Shown piece by piece: positions 27,161-35,516 of a DNA stretch of 64,000 nt (positions are counted from its first letter, which is position 1; the number at the start of each line of letters is the position of its first letter). The stretch is taken from NCBI RefSeq assembly GCF_014287585.1, contig NZ_JACOOJ010000018.1, positions 34,895-98,894 of the forward strand, read 5' to 3'. The position numbers and the translations under genes are program-made. Origin of the DNA: Parabacteroides hominis. GTDB lineage: Bacteria > Bacteroidota > Bacteroidia > Bacteroidales > Tannerellaceae. Under the pieces are notes generated by a model. The model was not told the DNA's origin, ran no database searches, and was given only the letters and a program-made list of their open reading frames with translations.

Positions 27161-27676
27161 TTACTTTATATAGCGGTCTACTGCTTTTTTGATAGATTGC
27201 AATCCGAAATCGTCCGGATTCAACCGGTTGGCGGGCAGGATAATGATCTCGGCAGCATCGTCTTCTGCTTTTGCTCCGTTGAAGGATTCGGTGAGGCATT
27301 CGAAAAACATATCGACGGTGTGGACATCGAAACCACAATAAGGATAAATGTTGGGAATGGAGAAAAGGTAGCGGCAATCTGTCAATTCCAGTCCGGTTTC
27401 TTCCTTCACTTCCCTGTGGGCGGCTTCTTCGGCTGATTCGTCCATGTCGACAAAACCGCCGGGCAGGTCGAGCGTCCCTTTGGCCGGTTCTTTGGCACGG
27501 CGTACCAGCAACAGTTCTCCTTGGGGGTTACGGATAAAGCAGGCGACAGCCGAGGAAGGATTGAAATAATAGACGAACCCGCAGGCCGTGCATTGTTTAG
27601 CTTTCTCGTTGCGTTCCACAAATGTCCTGGCTCCGCATTTCGGACAATACGTAAATTGATGTAAAGGATGGGACAT
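27161..27676 (-). CDS. Nudix hydrolase with N-terminal zinc ribbon
   Basis: 171 residues. Zinc ribbon CPKCG...CTACG at residues 11-37, then the Nudix box beginning GGFVDMDESAEEAA and ending REVKEETGLEL (G-x5-E-x7-REUxEExGU). The zinc ribbon plus Nudix arrangement resembles NudC-like NAD hydrolases, but the length is short, so the substrate is left open. Hydrolyses a nucleoside diphosphate linked to another group in the cytosol. Confidence 0.9.
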   Translation of the reverse strand: MSHPLHQFTYCPKCGARTFVERNEKAKQCTACGFVYYFNPSSAVACFIRNPQGELLLVRRAKEPAKGTLDLPGGFVDMDESAEEAAHREVKEETGLELTDCRYLFSIPNIYPYCGFDVHTVDMFFECLTESFNGAKAEDDAAEIIILPANRLNPDDFGLQSIKKAVDRYIK

Positions 27677-27695
27677 GATATTTTATATTTAATAG

Positions 27696-27761
27696 TCAGG
27701 CACGGATTACACGGATTTCACTGTTCTGACAAACCGTGTAATCCGCGAAATCCGTGCCTGA
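27696..27761. repeat. Intergenic inverted repeat, CACGGATT family
   Basis: Arms TCAGGCACGGATTacacGGATTTC and its near reverse complement (27734-27761) around a short loop. Sequence of the GGCACGGATT...ACACGG type recurs between genes in Bacteroidales. Probably a terminator-like or REP-like palindrome between the ROK and Nudix genes. Confidence 0.6.
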
Positions 27762-27779
27762 AATAGCTTTGTGTCTTTA

Positions 27780-28742
27780 TTATTTCACTTCCCAGCCCAG
27801 TGCGCTTGCGCCTAATACGGCAGCATCGCTTTCTTTCAATTGGGAGAATAATAGTTTTGTCTTGCCTTCGAACACTTTCAGCATGTTCTTTTCCATTGAA
27901 CGTTTGATCGGGTTCATGATCAGATCGCCGGATTTGGTCAGGCCACCGAACAGGATGATCGCTTCAGGACTTGAGAAAGCTACGAAATCAGCGAATGCTT
28001 CACCTAAGATGTTACCAGTGAATTCGAAGATTTCCAAAGCCAACTTATCGTTCTTCATTGCTGCGTCATACACATCTTTTGAAGTGATTTCGTCCGGGTC
28101 CAATTCGCGAAGCAAGCTGTCATCCTTACGGATTTCCAGAAATTCGCGTGCCGTACGGGCAACACCTGTAGCAGAAGCATACGCTTCGAGGCAACCTTGA
28201 CGACCGCAACCGCAAGGACGTCCGTTGTTACGACGCATGATCACGTGACCTAATTCGCCTGCAAATCCGTCATGTCCGTAAACCAGGTTACCGCCGATCA
28301 CGATACCGCTACCGACACCGGTTCCCAGTGTGATCACGATAAAGTCTTTCATACCGCGGGCTGCGCCATACGTCATTTCACCGATAGCAGCCGCATTCGC
28401 ATCGTTTGTCAATGCAACGGGTATTCCGTCCAGCTTTTCGCTGATCAGTTGTGCCAAAGGAATTTTACCTTTCCAGGGAAGGTTCGGAGCAAATTCGATA
28501 CAACCGTTAAAAAAGTTGCCGTTAGGAGCTCCAACGCCTATACCTTTTATCTTTTCCGGGCCGCCAGCCTGGTCGATCACCAATGCCAGACCTTTGGCAA
28601 GTTCGTCGACATACTCGTCAATATCGGTATATTTACCGGTTTTAATTGATCCACTGTACAAGATTGTTCCTCTTGCATCTACTACGCCAAAAACAGTATT
28701 GGTACCACCTATATCGATACCTACTACATAAGGCTTCTCCAT
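27780..28742 (-). CDS. ROK family sugar kinase (glucokinase-like)
   Basis: 320 residues from ATG at 28742 (MEKPYVVGIDIGGTNTVFG); the open frame extends 23 residues further but the ATP-binding DIGGTN should sit near the N-terminus. Zinc motif CGCGRQGCLEAYAS and GTGVGSGIVIGGNLVYG identify ROK. No DNA-binding domain, so a kinase rather than a repressor. Phosphorylates glucose or a related hexose in the cytosol. Promoter box TATATTTG at 28782-28789. Confidence 0.92.
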   Translation of the reverse strand: MEKPYVVGIDIGGTNTVFGVVDARGTILYSGSIKTGKYTDIDEYVDELAKGLALVIDQAGGPEKIKGIGVGAPNGNFFNGCIEFAPNLPWKGKIPLAQLISEKLDGIPVALTNDANAAAIGEMTYGAARGMKDFIVITLGTGVGSGIVIGGNLVYGHDGFAGELGHVIMRRNNGRPCGCGRQGCLEAYASATGVARTAREFLEIRKDDSLLRELDPDEITSKDVYDAAMKNDKLALEIFEFTGNILGEAFADFVAFSSPEAIILFGGLTKSGDLIMNPIKRSMEKNMLKVFEGKTKLLFSQLKESDAAVLGASALGWEVK

Positions 28743-28781
28743 GATTTTATATTTTAGATTAATAATGCTTTTTCTGGAAAG

Positions 28782-28789
28782 CAAATATA
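28782..28789 (-). promoter_or_regulatory. -7 element of the ROK kinase gene
   Basis: Minus strand TATATTTG about 40 bp upstream of the ATG at 28742. Confidence 0.5.
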
Positions 28790-28850
28790 AGAGGAATCTG
28801 GTAAGGCGCAATGATTTTATTCAAAAAAAACCGAAATAGGCGTGAATATG

Positions 28851-29240
28851 TTACCTTATATGTTCTTTAACAGGTAAAATCTCAATCCAGTAATCATCCG
28901 GGTCATTGATGAAGTACAAGCCCATCTCTGTGTTCTCGAAACAAATATATCCGAGTTCGCGGTGGTATTCGCGTACCTCGTCATAATTGCCGGCTACACG
29001 GAAACAGAGATGGCTTTCATTGTCTCCCAATTCGTATGCTTCTTTCCGGTCGCGAAGCCAGGTCAGTTCCAACAGGAATCCTGTCTCGTTGTCTGTCAGG
29101 TAAACCAGGATAAACGAACCGTCTGCCGCTTCCTTGCGGTGATGTTCTTTCAAACCAAGCGCTTTTCCATAAAACGCAATACTTCTGTCCAGATCCAGGA
29201 CATTAATATTAAAATGATCGAATCTGCTCTTTATCTCCAT
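28851..29240 (-). CDS. VOC (glyoxalase) family protein
   Basis: 129 residues with the paired beta-alpha-beta-beta-beta fold of VOC proteins: FDHFNINVLDLDRSIAFYGK with a metal His early, ETGFLLELTW, ESHLCFRVA and the C-terminal DPDDYWIEILPV with a metal Glu. Glyoxalase I (lactoylglutathione lyase-type) is possible; Bacteroidales lack abundant glutathione, so the substrate is uncertain. Confidence 0.88.
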   Translation of the reverse strand: MEIKSRFDHFNINVLDLDRSIAFYGKALGLKEHHRKEAADGSFILVYLTDNETGFLLELTWLRDRKEAYELGDNESHLCFRVAGNYDEVREYHRELGYICFENTEMGLYFINDPDDYWIEILPVKEHIR

Positions 29241-29289
29241 CCTCTCTTTATTTTTTATTTTTTAATTCTTAATTTTTAATTCTTAATTC

Positions 29290-30012
29290 TCAAATGTCTG
29301 TCCCCTCTCCCGGAACGGATATCAGCACGTACCGGCAACCGCGCGACTCCGCGTAAGGCCCGAAAGCGGCCACCTCTGCCGGGCGATCCCAGAAATGCAT
29401 CGGGACAAAGATGTTGGTTTTGATGCGGTCTACAAACTGTTGCGCGCCGCGCATGAAATCGGTCCCGATACGCGGATCGACCGGAAACATGGCGACATCC
29501 AGCTTGTCGGTCACCTTTACCAGGTCGTCTAATTCTTTCAGATAGTCCTTTTCTGCTTCTGCGGCTTCTTCGGGTGTCGATTCGTCTTTCCAGTGCCAGT
29601 TATTCAGGTCGCCGGCATGGAAAAGCCGTTTCCCTTCGGTATCGATCAGGAAGGATATGCCGGAGTCCGTCGATCCGAATGCCTCGATCCGCAGGTTATG
29701 ATCCTCGTAGGTATCTCCTTTTTTGAGATAGATCGCGTCTTCTTTCTTTGCCCGGTTCCTTTTCAAAATATCTTTGCCGAAAAGATAGACGATATCTTTT
29801 TTGTATGCTTTCCACTTCAAAACCTCCGGATTGAAATGATCCGGATGGAAATGGGATGCCAATACATATAATGTACCCGCGCGATTCAACAGTTCCTCAT
29901 GCACGAATCCTTTCTCCGGCGACTTCCCTGTGTCTTTGTAATAATCGATCAAAATGGCAAATCCGTCTGCCTCGATCGCAAAACCGCTATGATAGATATA
30001 AGTCAGTCTCAT
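29290..30012 (-). CDS. MBL-fold metal-dependent hydrolase
   Basis: 240 residues. Metal-binding SHFHPDHF (HxHxDH type, about residue 53), LFHAGDLNNWH (Asp ligand region) and MHFWDRP near the end. Begins MRLTYIYHSGFAIEADG, typical of the UlaG-like branch. Cytosolic. Substrate unknown. It lies behind the VOC gene on the same strand (50 bp apart) and may be co-transcribed. Confidence 0.88.
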   Translation of the reverse strand: MRLTYIYHSGFAIEADGFAILIDYYKDTGKSPEKGFVHEELLNRAGTLYVLASHFHPDHFNPEVLKWKAYKKDIVYLFGKDILKRNRAKKEDAIYLKKGDTYEDHNLRIEAFGSTDSGISFLIDTEGKRLFHAGDLNNWHWKDESTPEEAAEAEKDYLKELDDLVKVTDKLDVAMFPVDPRIGTDFMRGAQQFVDRIKTNIFVPMHFWDRPAEVAAFGPYAESRGCRYVLISVPGEGTDI

Positions 30013-30091
30013 TTCTATTTTCCTTTCTTTTTATATACAAAACACGGAAGGCAGCATTCTTGTTGTGCAAAAGTTTTATCTATAGCCAATG

Positions 30092-30490
30092 CTATTTCTG
30101 ATCCTGTATTACTTCCTGTAAGATGGCGAGTTTCTCTTGTTCCGATTTTAACAGGCGCTCGTAAAGCTCGATAACTTTTTCTAAAGGATTGATATTGGCA
30201 ATATAGGTTATATAGCCAGAAGCATAAGCATTATCTTTCCACGTGCCGGAAAAAATATTAATGGAAGTTCCATCATTCATTTCTGTAATAGCTTCTATTG
30301 GAATATCTAATGCTTTAGCAACTTTCTCTAATATTTCAGGTTCCAGTTTGTCTCTTTTCTCGTATCCGGAAAGGGTTGCTTGTGACACGCCGATCTTTTC
30401 AGCCAATACATCCTGATTGATGTTTCGCCATTCCCGCCAACGTTTTACGTTTGCACCATGATTGCTCCTTCTTGCTGCTGTTGTTTCCAT
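30092..30490 (-). CDS. XRE-family transcriptional regulator, copy 1
   Basis: 132 residues. Helix-turn-helix in residues about 17-70: WREWRNINQDVLAEKIGVSQ followed by ATLSGYEKRDKLEPEILEKV. C-terminal part with a variable middle and a coiled-coil-like end (ELYERLLKSEQEKLAILQEV). Divergent from the 137-residue orphan gene; the dyad ATATCAAGATAT and a -7 box TATTTTTG (30520-30527 minus) in between suggest autoregulation. Near-identical paralog at 31327-31716. Confidence 0.85.
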   Translation of the reverse strand: METTAARRSNHGANVKRWREWRNINQDVLAEKIGVSQATLSGYEKRDKLEPEILEKVAKALDIPIEAITEMNDGTSINIFSGTWKDNAYASGYITYIANINPLEKVIELYERLLKSEQEKLAILQEVIQDQK

Positions 30491-30519
30491 AAGACTTTAT
30501 TATTTAAATTTCTTTGGAA

Positions 30520-30527
30520 CAAAAATA
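30520..30527 (-). promoter_or_regulatory. -7 element of XRE copy 1
   Basis: Minus strand TATTTTTG, conserved in the duplicated copy upstream of 31716. Confidence 0.45.
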
Positions 30528-30688
30528 AGCAATAATATCCGATTACTAATTATTCTGTAGACAAATATCAAGATATAACATTTGCTGATATTATTATGGC
30601 TCATTCTGATATTTTATTAATCGAACTGATAGGTGGCATTGCTTTTATTTCAATTCTTTGCATATGAAACTCAAATTAAATATATATT

Positions 30689-31102
30689 ATGGCTCATACA
30701 TCATTATTATTTGTTTCGGAAGGTGAATGTGCAGAACAACTTTGTTCCGCCTTCAAAGTAATCGGTCTTTCTTTGGATAAGACTCCTTCGTTATTCGAAA
30801 ATAAAGAAGTTTGTATTTTGGAATATCTCTGTAAGGGGGAGAAGAACTGTGCTGTTGAAATTCGTTTTAGGAATGCTACGCTCAGTTGTTTGTTTGATGG
30901 AAACACTTTGTGTGATAGTTCGTATTTGTTTTTAGACGATCAGAAGGACTTGAAGGATTATATCGAATATTGTAACCGGACGTATGATTATAATTATATA
31001 ATGAGTGCCTGGGTCACGGAGAAACTTTGTCTGCAAGTCAAATATAACGATGGCGATTATTTTTTTATCGCTTCACCAGCATCAGCGTTGTGCCAAAGCT
31101 AA
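30689..31102 (+). CDS. Orphan protein of unknown function (137 residues)
   Basis: Not recognised. No signal peptide or membrane segment; mixed alpha/beta, with many Cys residues (CILEYLCKGEKNCAVEIRF, ATLSCLFDGNTLCDSSYLF). AT-rich. Divergently arranged with XRE copy 1 and followed by a clear terminator. The end of a second copy (YNDGDYFFIASPAS) survives at 31831-31884, which shows the gene once belonged to a duplicated pair. Confidence 0.7.
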   Translation: MAHTSLLFVSEGECAEQLCSAFKVIGLSLDKTPSLFENKEVCILEYLCKGEKNCAVEIRFRNATLSCLFDGNTLCDSSYLFLDDQKDLKDYIEYCNRTYDYNYIMSAWVTEKLCLQVKYNDGDYFFIASPASALCQS

Positions 31103-31140
31103 AAATCTTACACAAAGAACCAGTCAGTAAAAGTATGTAC

Positions 31141-31176
31141 AAAACTACGGCACTTAGAAATAAATGCCGTAGTTTT
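31141..31176 (+). terminator. Terminator after the orphan gene
   Basis: Perfect 12-bp stem AAAACTACGGCA / TGCCGTAGTTTT with a 12-nt loop. Confidence 0.8.
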
Positions 31177-31198
31177 ATAAGCATGAGACAAAAATAAT

Positions 31199-31336
31199 AT
31201 GGATGATAAATTGAGACATCTGATAGAGCAACATGGAGGATATATCACCCGTAAGGAGATTATCAGCAACCGTTACCTGTATTACCGGCTACTGGAAACA
31301 GTGAAATCGGGTGAGATAATCCGTTGCTATTTCTGA
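31199..31336 (+). pseudogene. AbiEi-type antitoxin fragment (N-terminal winged helix only)
   Basis: 45 codons, MDDKLRHLIEQHGGYITRKE then YYRLLETVKSGEIIR, the N-terminal winged-helix of type IV (AbiEi-like) antitoxins or similar regulators, which normally continue for over 150 residues. It ends abruptly at the left border of duplicated copy 2 of the XRE segment, so it was truncated by that rearrangement. No AbiEii toxin is present. Confidence 0.65.
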
Positions 31337-31821
31337 TCCTGTATTACTTCCTGTAGAATGGCGACTTTCTCTTGTTCTGATTTTAATAGGCGCTCGTAAA
31401 GCTCAGCTATTTTGTCTATTGGATTAAAAGTCGGATAGTAGTTTACTCCAGATGCGTGATCGTTGAAAGTACTTGAAATAATATTAATGGCTGTATCGGA
31501 GTCCATTTCTGTAATTGCTTCTTCCGGAATATTTAATGCATCACAAATCTTCTTTAATATTTCAGGTTCCAATTTGTCTCTTTTTTCATATCCAGAAAGA
31601 GCCGCTTGTGACACGCCGATCTTTTCAGCCAATACATCCTGATTGATGTTTCGCCATTCCCGCCAACGTTTTACGTTTGCACCATGATTACTCCTTCTTA
31701 CTGCTGTTGTTTCCATAAGACTTTATTATTTTAGTTTCTTTGAAGCAAAAATAAGCAATAATATCCGATTACTAATTATTCCACAGACAAATATCAAGAT
31801 ATAACATTTGCTGATATTATC
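31325..31821. repeat. Duplicated segment, copy 2
   Basis: Direct copy of 30090-30599. Junctions: left into the AbiEi fragment at TGCTATTTCTG, right at CTGATATTAT where sequence changes to the 3' end of a second orphan gene. The operator dyad is kept at 31791-31802. Confidence 0.85.
31327..31716 (-). CDS. XRE-family transcriptional regulator, copy 2
   Basis: 129 residues, nearly identical to copy 1 in the helix-turn-helix region (WREWRNINQDVLAEKIGVSQ) and at the C-terminus. The middle (about 70-105) differs (DSDTAINIISSTFNDHASGV), which may give a different partner or ligand specificity. Still open, so possibly functional. Its divergent partner gene is almost entirely lost. Confidence 0.82.
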   Translation of the reverse strand: METTAVRRSNHGANVKRWREWRNINQDVLAEKIGVSQAALSGYEKRDKLEPEILKKICDALNIPEEAITEMDSDTAINIISSTFNDHASGVNYYPTFNPIDKIAELYERLLKSEQEKVAILQEVIQDQK

Positions 31822-31830
31822 AAAGCCCAT

Positions 31831-31884
31831 TATAACGATGGCGATTATTTTTTTATCGCTTCACCTGCATCAGTGTTGGGTTGA
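31831..31884 (+). pseudogene. 3' remnant of a second orphan gene
   Basis: 18 codons, YNDGDYFFIASPASVLG then TGA, matching the end of the 137-residue protein (30689-31102). The rest was deleted after the duplication. Confidence 0.7.
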
Positions 31885-31898
31885 AACCGCCTTGAATA

Positions 31899-33080
31899 TT
31901 ATAACTTTATCTCCAACCGCTCCATCATCACCCCGGTCTTCCGGCGTGCATCGGCCACATCCAGGCCGCGTGCCAGCAGCACAGCCATACGGCGATGTCC
32001 GTGAACTTCCGGTTTGCCGAAGAAGCGCATTTGGGTGTCCGGCTGTTCCAGTACCTTATCCAGGTTGCCTAACGAAAGCTGGGTGCTGTCCCCTTCGACC
32101 ACGACGGCACGCGAAGCGCCTGCACCGTGGAAAGCGATATTCGGGATCGGCAAGCCCAATACGGCACGGGCATGCAAGGCGAACTGCGAAAGATCTTGCG
32201 TGATCATCGTGACCATTCCCGTGTCGTGCGGACGGGGAGAGACTTCGCTGAAGATGACATCTTCGCCCTTTACAAACAATTCGACCCCGAAAATACCGCG
32301 GCCGCCGAGTGCCTCCGTGATCTTGCCTGCGATCTCGCGTGCCTTTTCCTTGGCAACCGGGCTCATCGCCTGTGGCTGCCAGGACTCGCGATAGTCGCCG
32401 TCGACCTGTACGTGTCCGACCGGTTCCAGGAATGAAGTGCCTCCGATATGGCGAACGGTCAGTTGGGTGATTTCGTAATCGAAATCGACAAACCCCTCGA
32501 CGATCACCTTTCCGGCGCCGGCACGTCCGCCTTCCTGCGCGTAATGCCAAGAGCGGTCGATGTCTTCCTCTTTGCGGATCACGCTCTGCCCGTGTCCGCT
32601 CGAACTCATGATCGGTTTGACGACACACGGCATCCCGATAACTTTGACAGCCTCGATAAACTCCTCTTCCGTCTCGGCAAAGCGATAAGGAGAGGTCGGC
32701 AAGCCCAGTTCCTCGGCAGCCAGGCGGCGGATGCCCTCGCGGTTCATTGTCAACCAAGTGGCACGGGCGGTCGGGATGACATGGAATCCTTCTTTTTCGA
32801 GTTCCATCAACGTCTGTGTCGCGATAGCCTCCACTTCGGGAACGATATAATCAGGTTTTTCTTTTTCTGCAATCTCGCGCAAAGCATCCCCATCCAACAT
32901 CGATACTACATACGAACGGTGGGCGACCTGCATGGCCGGAGCGTCCGCATATTTGTCCAAAGCGATCACTTCCACTCCATAACGCTGTAACTCGATTACA
33001 AACTCTTTGCCTAATTCGCCGGAACCGCAGAGCAAAACTTTCGTTGCGGTAGCCGATTTCGGTGTTCCTATTGTTACCAT
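31899..33080 (-). CDS. purT: Formate-dependent phosphoribosylglycinamide formyltransferase
   Basis: 393 residues, usual for PurT. Uses formate and ATP to formylate GAR in purine synthesis. N-terminal [20 protein letters not shown], then ATP-grasp core with [34 protein letters not shown] and HDTGMVT. Own promoter box TACCTTTG (minus, 33120-33127). Very confident. Confidence 0.96.
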   Translation of the reverse strand: MVTIGTPKSATATKVLLCGSGELGKEFVIELQRYGVEVIALDKYADAPAMQVAHRSYVVSMLDGDALREIAEKEKPDYIVPEVEAIATQTLMELEKEGFHVIPTARATWLTMNREGIRRLAAEELGLPTSPYRFAETEEEFIEAVKVIGMPCVVKPIMSSSGHGQSVIRKEEDIDRSWHYAQEGGRAGAGKVIVEGFVDFDYEITQLTVRHIGGTSFLEPVGHVQVDGDYRESWQPQAMSPVAKEKAREIAGKITEALGGRGIFGVELFVKGEDVIFSEVSPRPHDTGMVTMITQDLSQFALHARAVLGLPIPNIAFHGAGASRAVVVEGDSTQLSLGNLDKVLEQPDTQMRFFGKPEVHGHRRMAVLLARGLDVADARRKTGVMMERLEIKL

Positions 33081-33119
33081 ATTATATTAATGTAATGTTA
33101 TTTGTTCCGTTTGAGGGTG

Positions 33120-33127
33120 CAAAGGTA
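33120..33127 (-). promoter_or_regulatory. -7 element of purT
   Basis: Minus strand TACCTTTG, 40 bp upstream of the start. Confidence 0.5.
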
Positions 33128-33224
33128 CGGTAATTATCAGTATTTTTTCAGAGAAACCGTACTGAAAGTGTTTTTATAAGCCTTCTGTTTTCAGTTTCCT
33201 CACCTACTATTCTGTAATCAGCGC

Positions 33225-33287
33225 CGCTGATTATAAAATCACAGTCGCTGATTATGTAATCGCCGGCGCTGATTACATAATCGCCGA
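33225..33287. repeat. Three 21-bp iterated motifs
   Basis: CGCTGATTA(T/C)nnAATC begins at 33225, 33246 and 33267, exactly 21 bp apart (two helical turns). The last two units form an inverted pair (GATTATGTAATC and GATTACATAATC). Non-coding, between purT and the export operon. Possibly a protein-binding array. Confidence 0.7.
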
Positions 33288-33425
33288 CCGAGATTTAAGA
33301 AAAGTACGGCGCTAAACTACTTTTATATGCTGTAAAAGAATCTTTTTGATGGCATAAGGCGGATGTATGTCTTGTGGATCGTTTTCCAGAGTCCGTACAT
33401 AACGTTAATATATTGTAATTATTAG

Positions 33426-33444
33426 TACCTTGCGATACAAGGTA
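33426..33444 (+). promoter_or_regulatory. Operator-like dyad upstream of the MacAB-type operon
   Basis: TACCTTG-CGATA-CAAGGTA, 7-bp perfect arms, just upstream of the -7 box at 33458-33465 and overlapping the -33 region. Position and symmetry suit a repressor of the PadR kind, but no such gene lies here. Confidence 0.55.
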
Positions 33445-33457
33445 TCTTGGTAAGATA

Positions 33458-33465
33458 TATATTTG
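33458..33465 (+). promoter_or_regulatory. -7 element of the MacAB-type operon
   Basis: TATATTTG. Predicted start about 33472, leader about 75 nt. No clean -33 element; the dyad occupies that place. Confidence 0.55.
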
Positions 33466-33547
33466 TGGCAGTTAATAACAAAATATTTTCCTATTAGTGT
33501 AACGATTTTGCAAAATGTTCGTCTAATAGAAAAAAGTAACAACAAAT

Positions 33548-34234
33548 ATGATGATTCATCTGGAAGGAATTAACAAAACGTATTTCAACGGTGCGCCGCT
33601 GCACGTTTTGAAAGGCATAGACCTGGATATAGAGAAGGGAGAGATGGTGTCTATTATGGGCGCGTCCGGATCGGGAAAATCCACACTGCTGAATATCTTG
33701 GGAATACTGGATACATACGATACGGGCACTTACACCCTGAACGGGCAGTTGATCCGCAATCTGAGCGAAACCCGCGCGGCGGAACTGCGTAACCGGATGA
33801 TCGGTTTCATCTTCCAGTCCTTTAATCTGATTTCATTCAAAAATGCGATGGAAAATGTTGCCTTGCCCCTGTATTACCAGGGTATAAGCCGGAAGAAACG
33901 GAATGCTATGGCGTTGGAATATTTAGATATGGTCGGGCTGAAAGACTGGGCGGAACATATGCCGAACGAAATGTCTGGCGGGCAGAAACAGCGTGTTGCC
34001 ATTGCCCGCGCCCTGATTGCCAAGCCGCAGGTGATCCTGGCGGATGAGCCGACCGGAGCGTTGGACAGCAAGACGACGGTCGAGGTGATGGAGCTGCTCC
34101 GGAAAGTAAACCTCGAAGGGCTGACGATGGTGATCGTGACGCACGAACCTTCCGTGGCCGAGGCAACCGACCGCATTATCCGCGTGAAAGACGGTCTGAT
34201 AGAAACAATAGAAAAAGGATTGGGACATGTTTGA
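33548..34234 (+). CDS. MacB-type ABC transporter ATPase
   Basis: 228 residues. Walker A GASGSGKST (about 37-45), signature MSGGQKQR, Walker B VILADEPTGALDSKT, H-loop VTHEP. The family couples ATP hydrolysis at the inner membrane to mechanotransmission in MacB/LolD-type systems. First of five genes that together encode an ATPase, two FtsX/MacB permeases, a membrane fusion protein and a TolC channel. Overlaps the next gene by 8 bp. Confidence 0.93.
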   Translation: MMIHLEGINKTYFNGAPLHVLKGIDLDIEKGEMVSIMGASGSGKSTLLNILGILDTYDTGTYTLNGQLIRNLSETRAAELRNRMIGFIFQSFNLISFKNAMENVALPLYYQGISRKKRNAMALEYLDMVGLKDWAEHMPNEMSGGQKQRVAIARALIAKPQVILADEPTGALDSKTTVEVMELLRKVNLEGLTMVIVTHEPSVAEATDRIIRVKDGLIETIEKGLGHV

Positions 34235-35492
34235 CTTTGATAATTTCCGAGAAATATGGAGTACGATCCAAAAGAATAAACTCCGTACCTTCCTGACCGG
34301 ATTCTCCGTGGCATGGGGGATCTTCATGCTGATTGTCCTCTTGGGTGCGGGCAACGGGATGAAGAACGGCATCATGTCGAACTTCCGCAATTTCAGCCTG
34401 AACCGGGTGGAGACATGGCCGCGCTACACGAGCAAGCCGTACAAAGGAATGCAGATGAACCGGAGGATCGAGTACAAGGATGAAGACCTGGTTGCCATCC
34501 CGCGCGAAAATCCCGAAGTGGACTTGATTACGGCGAGTATCAGCCGGAGCGATACGCTTTCCTACGGAGACGAATATAACGCCTACTCCCTGAACGGCGT
34601 GCATCCGTCGAAGGCGGTGATCGACAATATCGAAATGACGGTTGGGAACGGCCGTTTTATCAATGATATAGATGTGAAGGAAAAAAGGAAGGTGATTGTC
34701 CTGAGCCCCCGCATGAAAGAAGTCCTTTTCAAAGGCGAGGACCCGTTGGGCAAATATGTGAATGCCGGGAGTGTCGCATACCAGGTAATCGGCGTCTATA
34801 AGGCGGAGGACAACGACAACAACGCGCCGGCCTATATCCCTTTCAGTACGGCGCAGACCTTGTATAACGCCGGCTACGGGCTGGATGACATCATCTTTAC
34901 CATTAACGGTATTTCCACACAGGAAGAATTTGACGCTTTCGAGAAACGTTTCCGCCAGCAGATGGGAGCGCGGCATAAGTTCGACCCCGAAGACCGGCGG
35001 GCGATCGGTATGTGGAGCACGCTCGAAAACTTCATGATGCTGAACGGGATGATGAACGGTATCGCCCTCTTTATCTGGGTGATCGGCATCGGGACACTGA
35101 CTGCCGGGATCGTAGGCGTGAGCAACATCATGCTGATAACGGTACGTGAGCGGACGAGGGAGTTCGGCATCCGGAAGGCGATAGGGGCGACTCCGTTCTC
35201 CATCCTGAAACTGATCATTGTCGAATCGATCCTGATCACGGCAGTGTTCGGCTATTTGGGCATGATCTTAGGGATCGGGCTGACGGAAGGAATCAATTCG
35301 GTTATGGAGATGATGAATGCCGGAAAGAATGTTTCGCAGGATGACATGAGCATCTTCCTGAATCCGACGGTGAACCTCAGTGTGGCGTTGTCCGCTACGG
35401 CCCTGATCATCGGGGCAGGCGTGCTGGCCGGCTATTTCCCTGCCCGCAAGGCGGTCAAGATCACGGCGATCGAGGCCATGCGCAATGAATAA
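34227..35492 (+). CDS. MacB/FtsX-type ABC permease, first
   Basis: 421 residues: one N-terminal TM helix (about 22-42), a large periplasmic MacB-PCD domain (about 50-275) and three C-terminal TM helices, with ITVRERTREFGIRKAIGATP in the coupling region. Works with the upstream ATPase and the next permease as a probable heterodimer. Overlaps the ATPase gene by 8 bp; next gene starts 24 bp after its stop. Confidence 0.92.
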   Translation: MFDFDNFREIWSTIQKNKLRTFLTGFSVAWGIFMLIVLLGAGNGMKNGIMSNFRNFSLNRVETWPRYTSKPYKGMQMNRRIEYKDEDLVAIPRENPEVDLITASISRSDTLSYGDEYNAYSLNGVHPSKAVIDNIEMTVGNGRFINDIDVKEKRKVIVLSPRMKEVLFKGEDPLGKYVNAGSVAYQVIGVYKAEDNDNNAPAYIPFSTAQTLYNAGYGLDDIIFTINGISTQEEFDAFEKRFRQQMGARHKFDPEDRRAIGMWSTLENFMMLNGMMNGIALFIWVIGIGTLTAGIVGVSNIMLITVRERTREFGIRKAIGATPFSILKLIIVESILITAVFGYLGMILGIGLTEGINSVMEMMNAGKNVSQDDMSIFLNPTVNLSVALSATALIIGAGVLAGYFPARKAVKITAIEAMRNE

Positions 35493-35516
35493 TTGGTAAT
35501 TGAAAATAGAAAGATT

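Larger units (their letters stand above)
30090..30599. repeat. Duplicated segment, copy 1 (XRE gene plus control region)
   Basis: About 500 bp closely matching 31325-31821 in the same orientation, covering the XRE gene, its promoter and an operator-like dyad ATATC-AA-GATAT (30565-30576). Confidence 0.85.

Noticed and set aside
33225..33287. Possible CRISPR or second invertible site
   Set aside because: 21-bp periodic motif without spacers; inverted part is only 12 bp and encloses no promoter.
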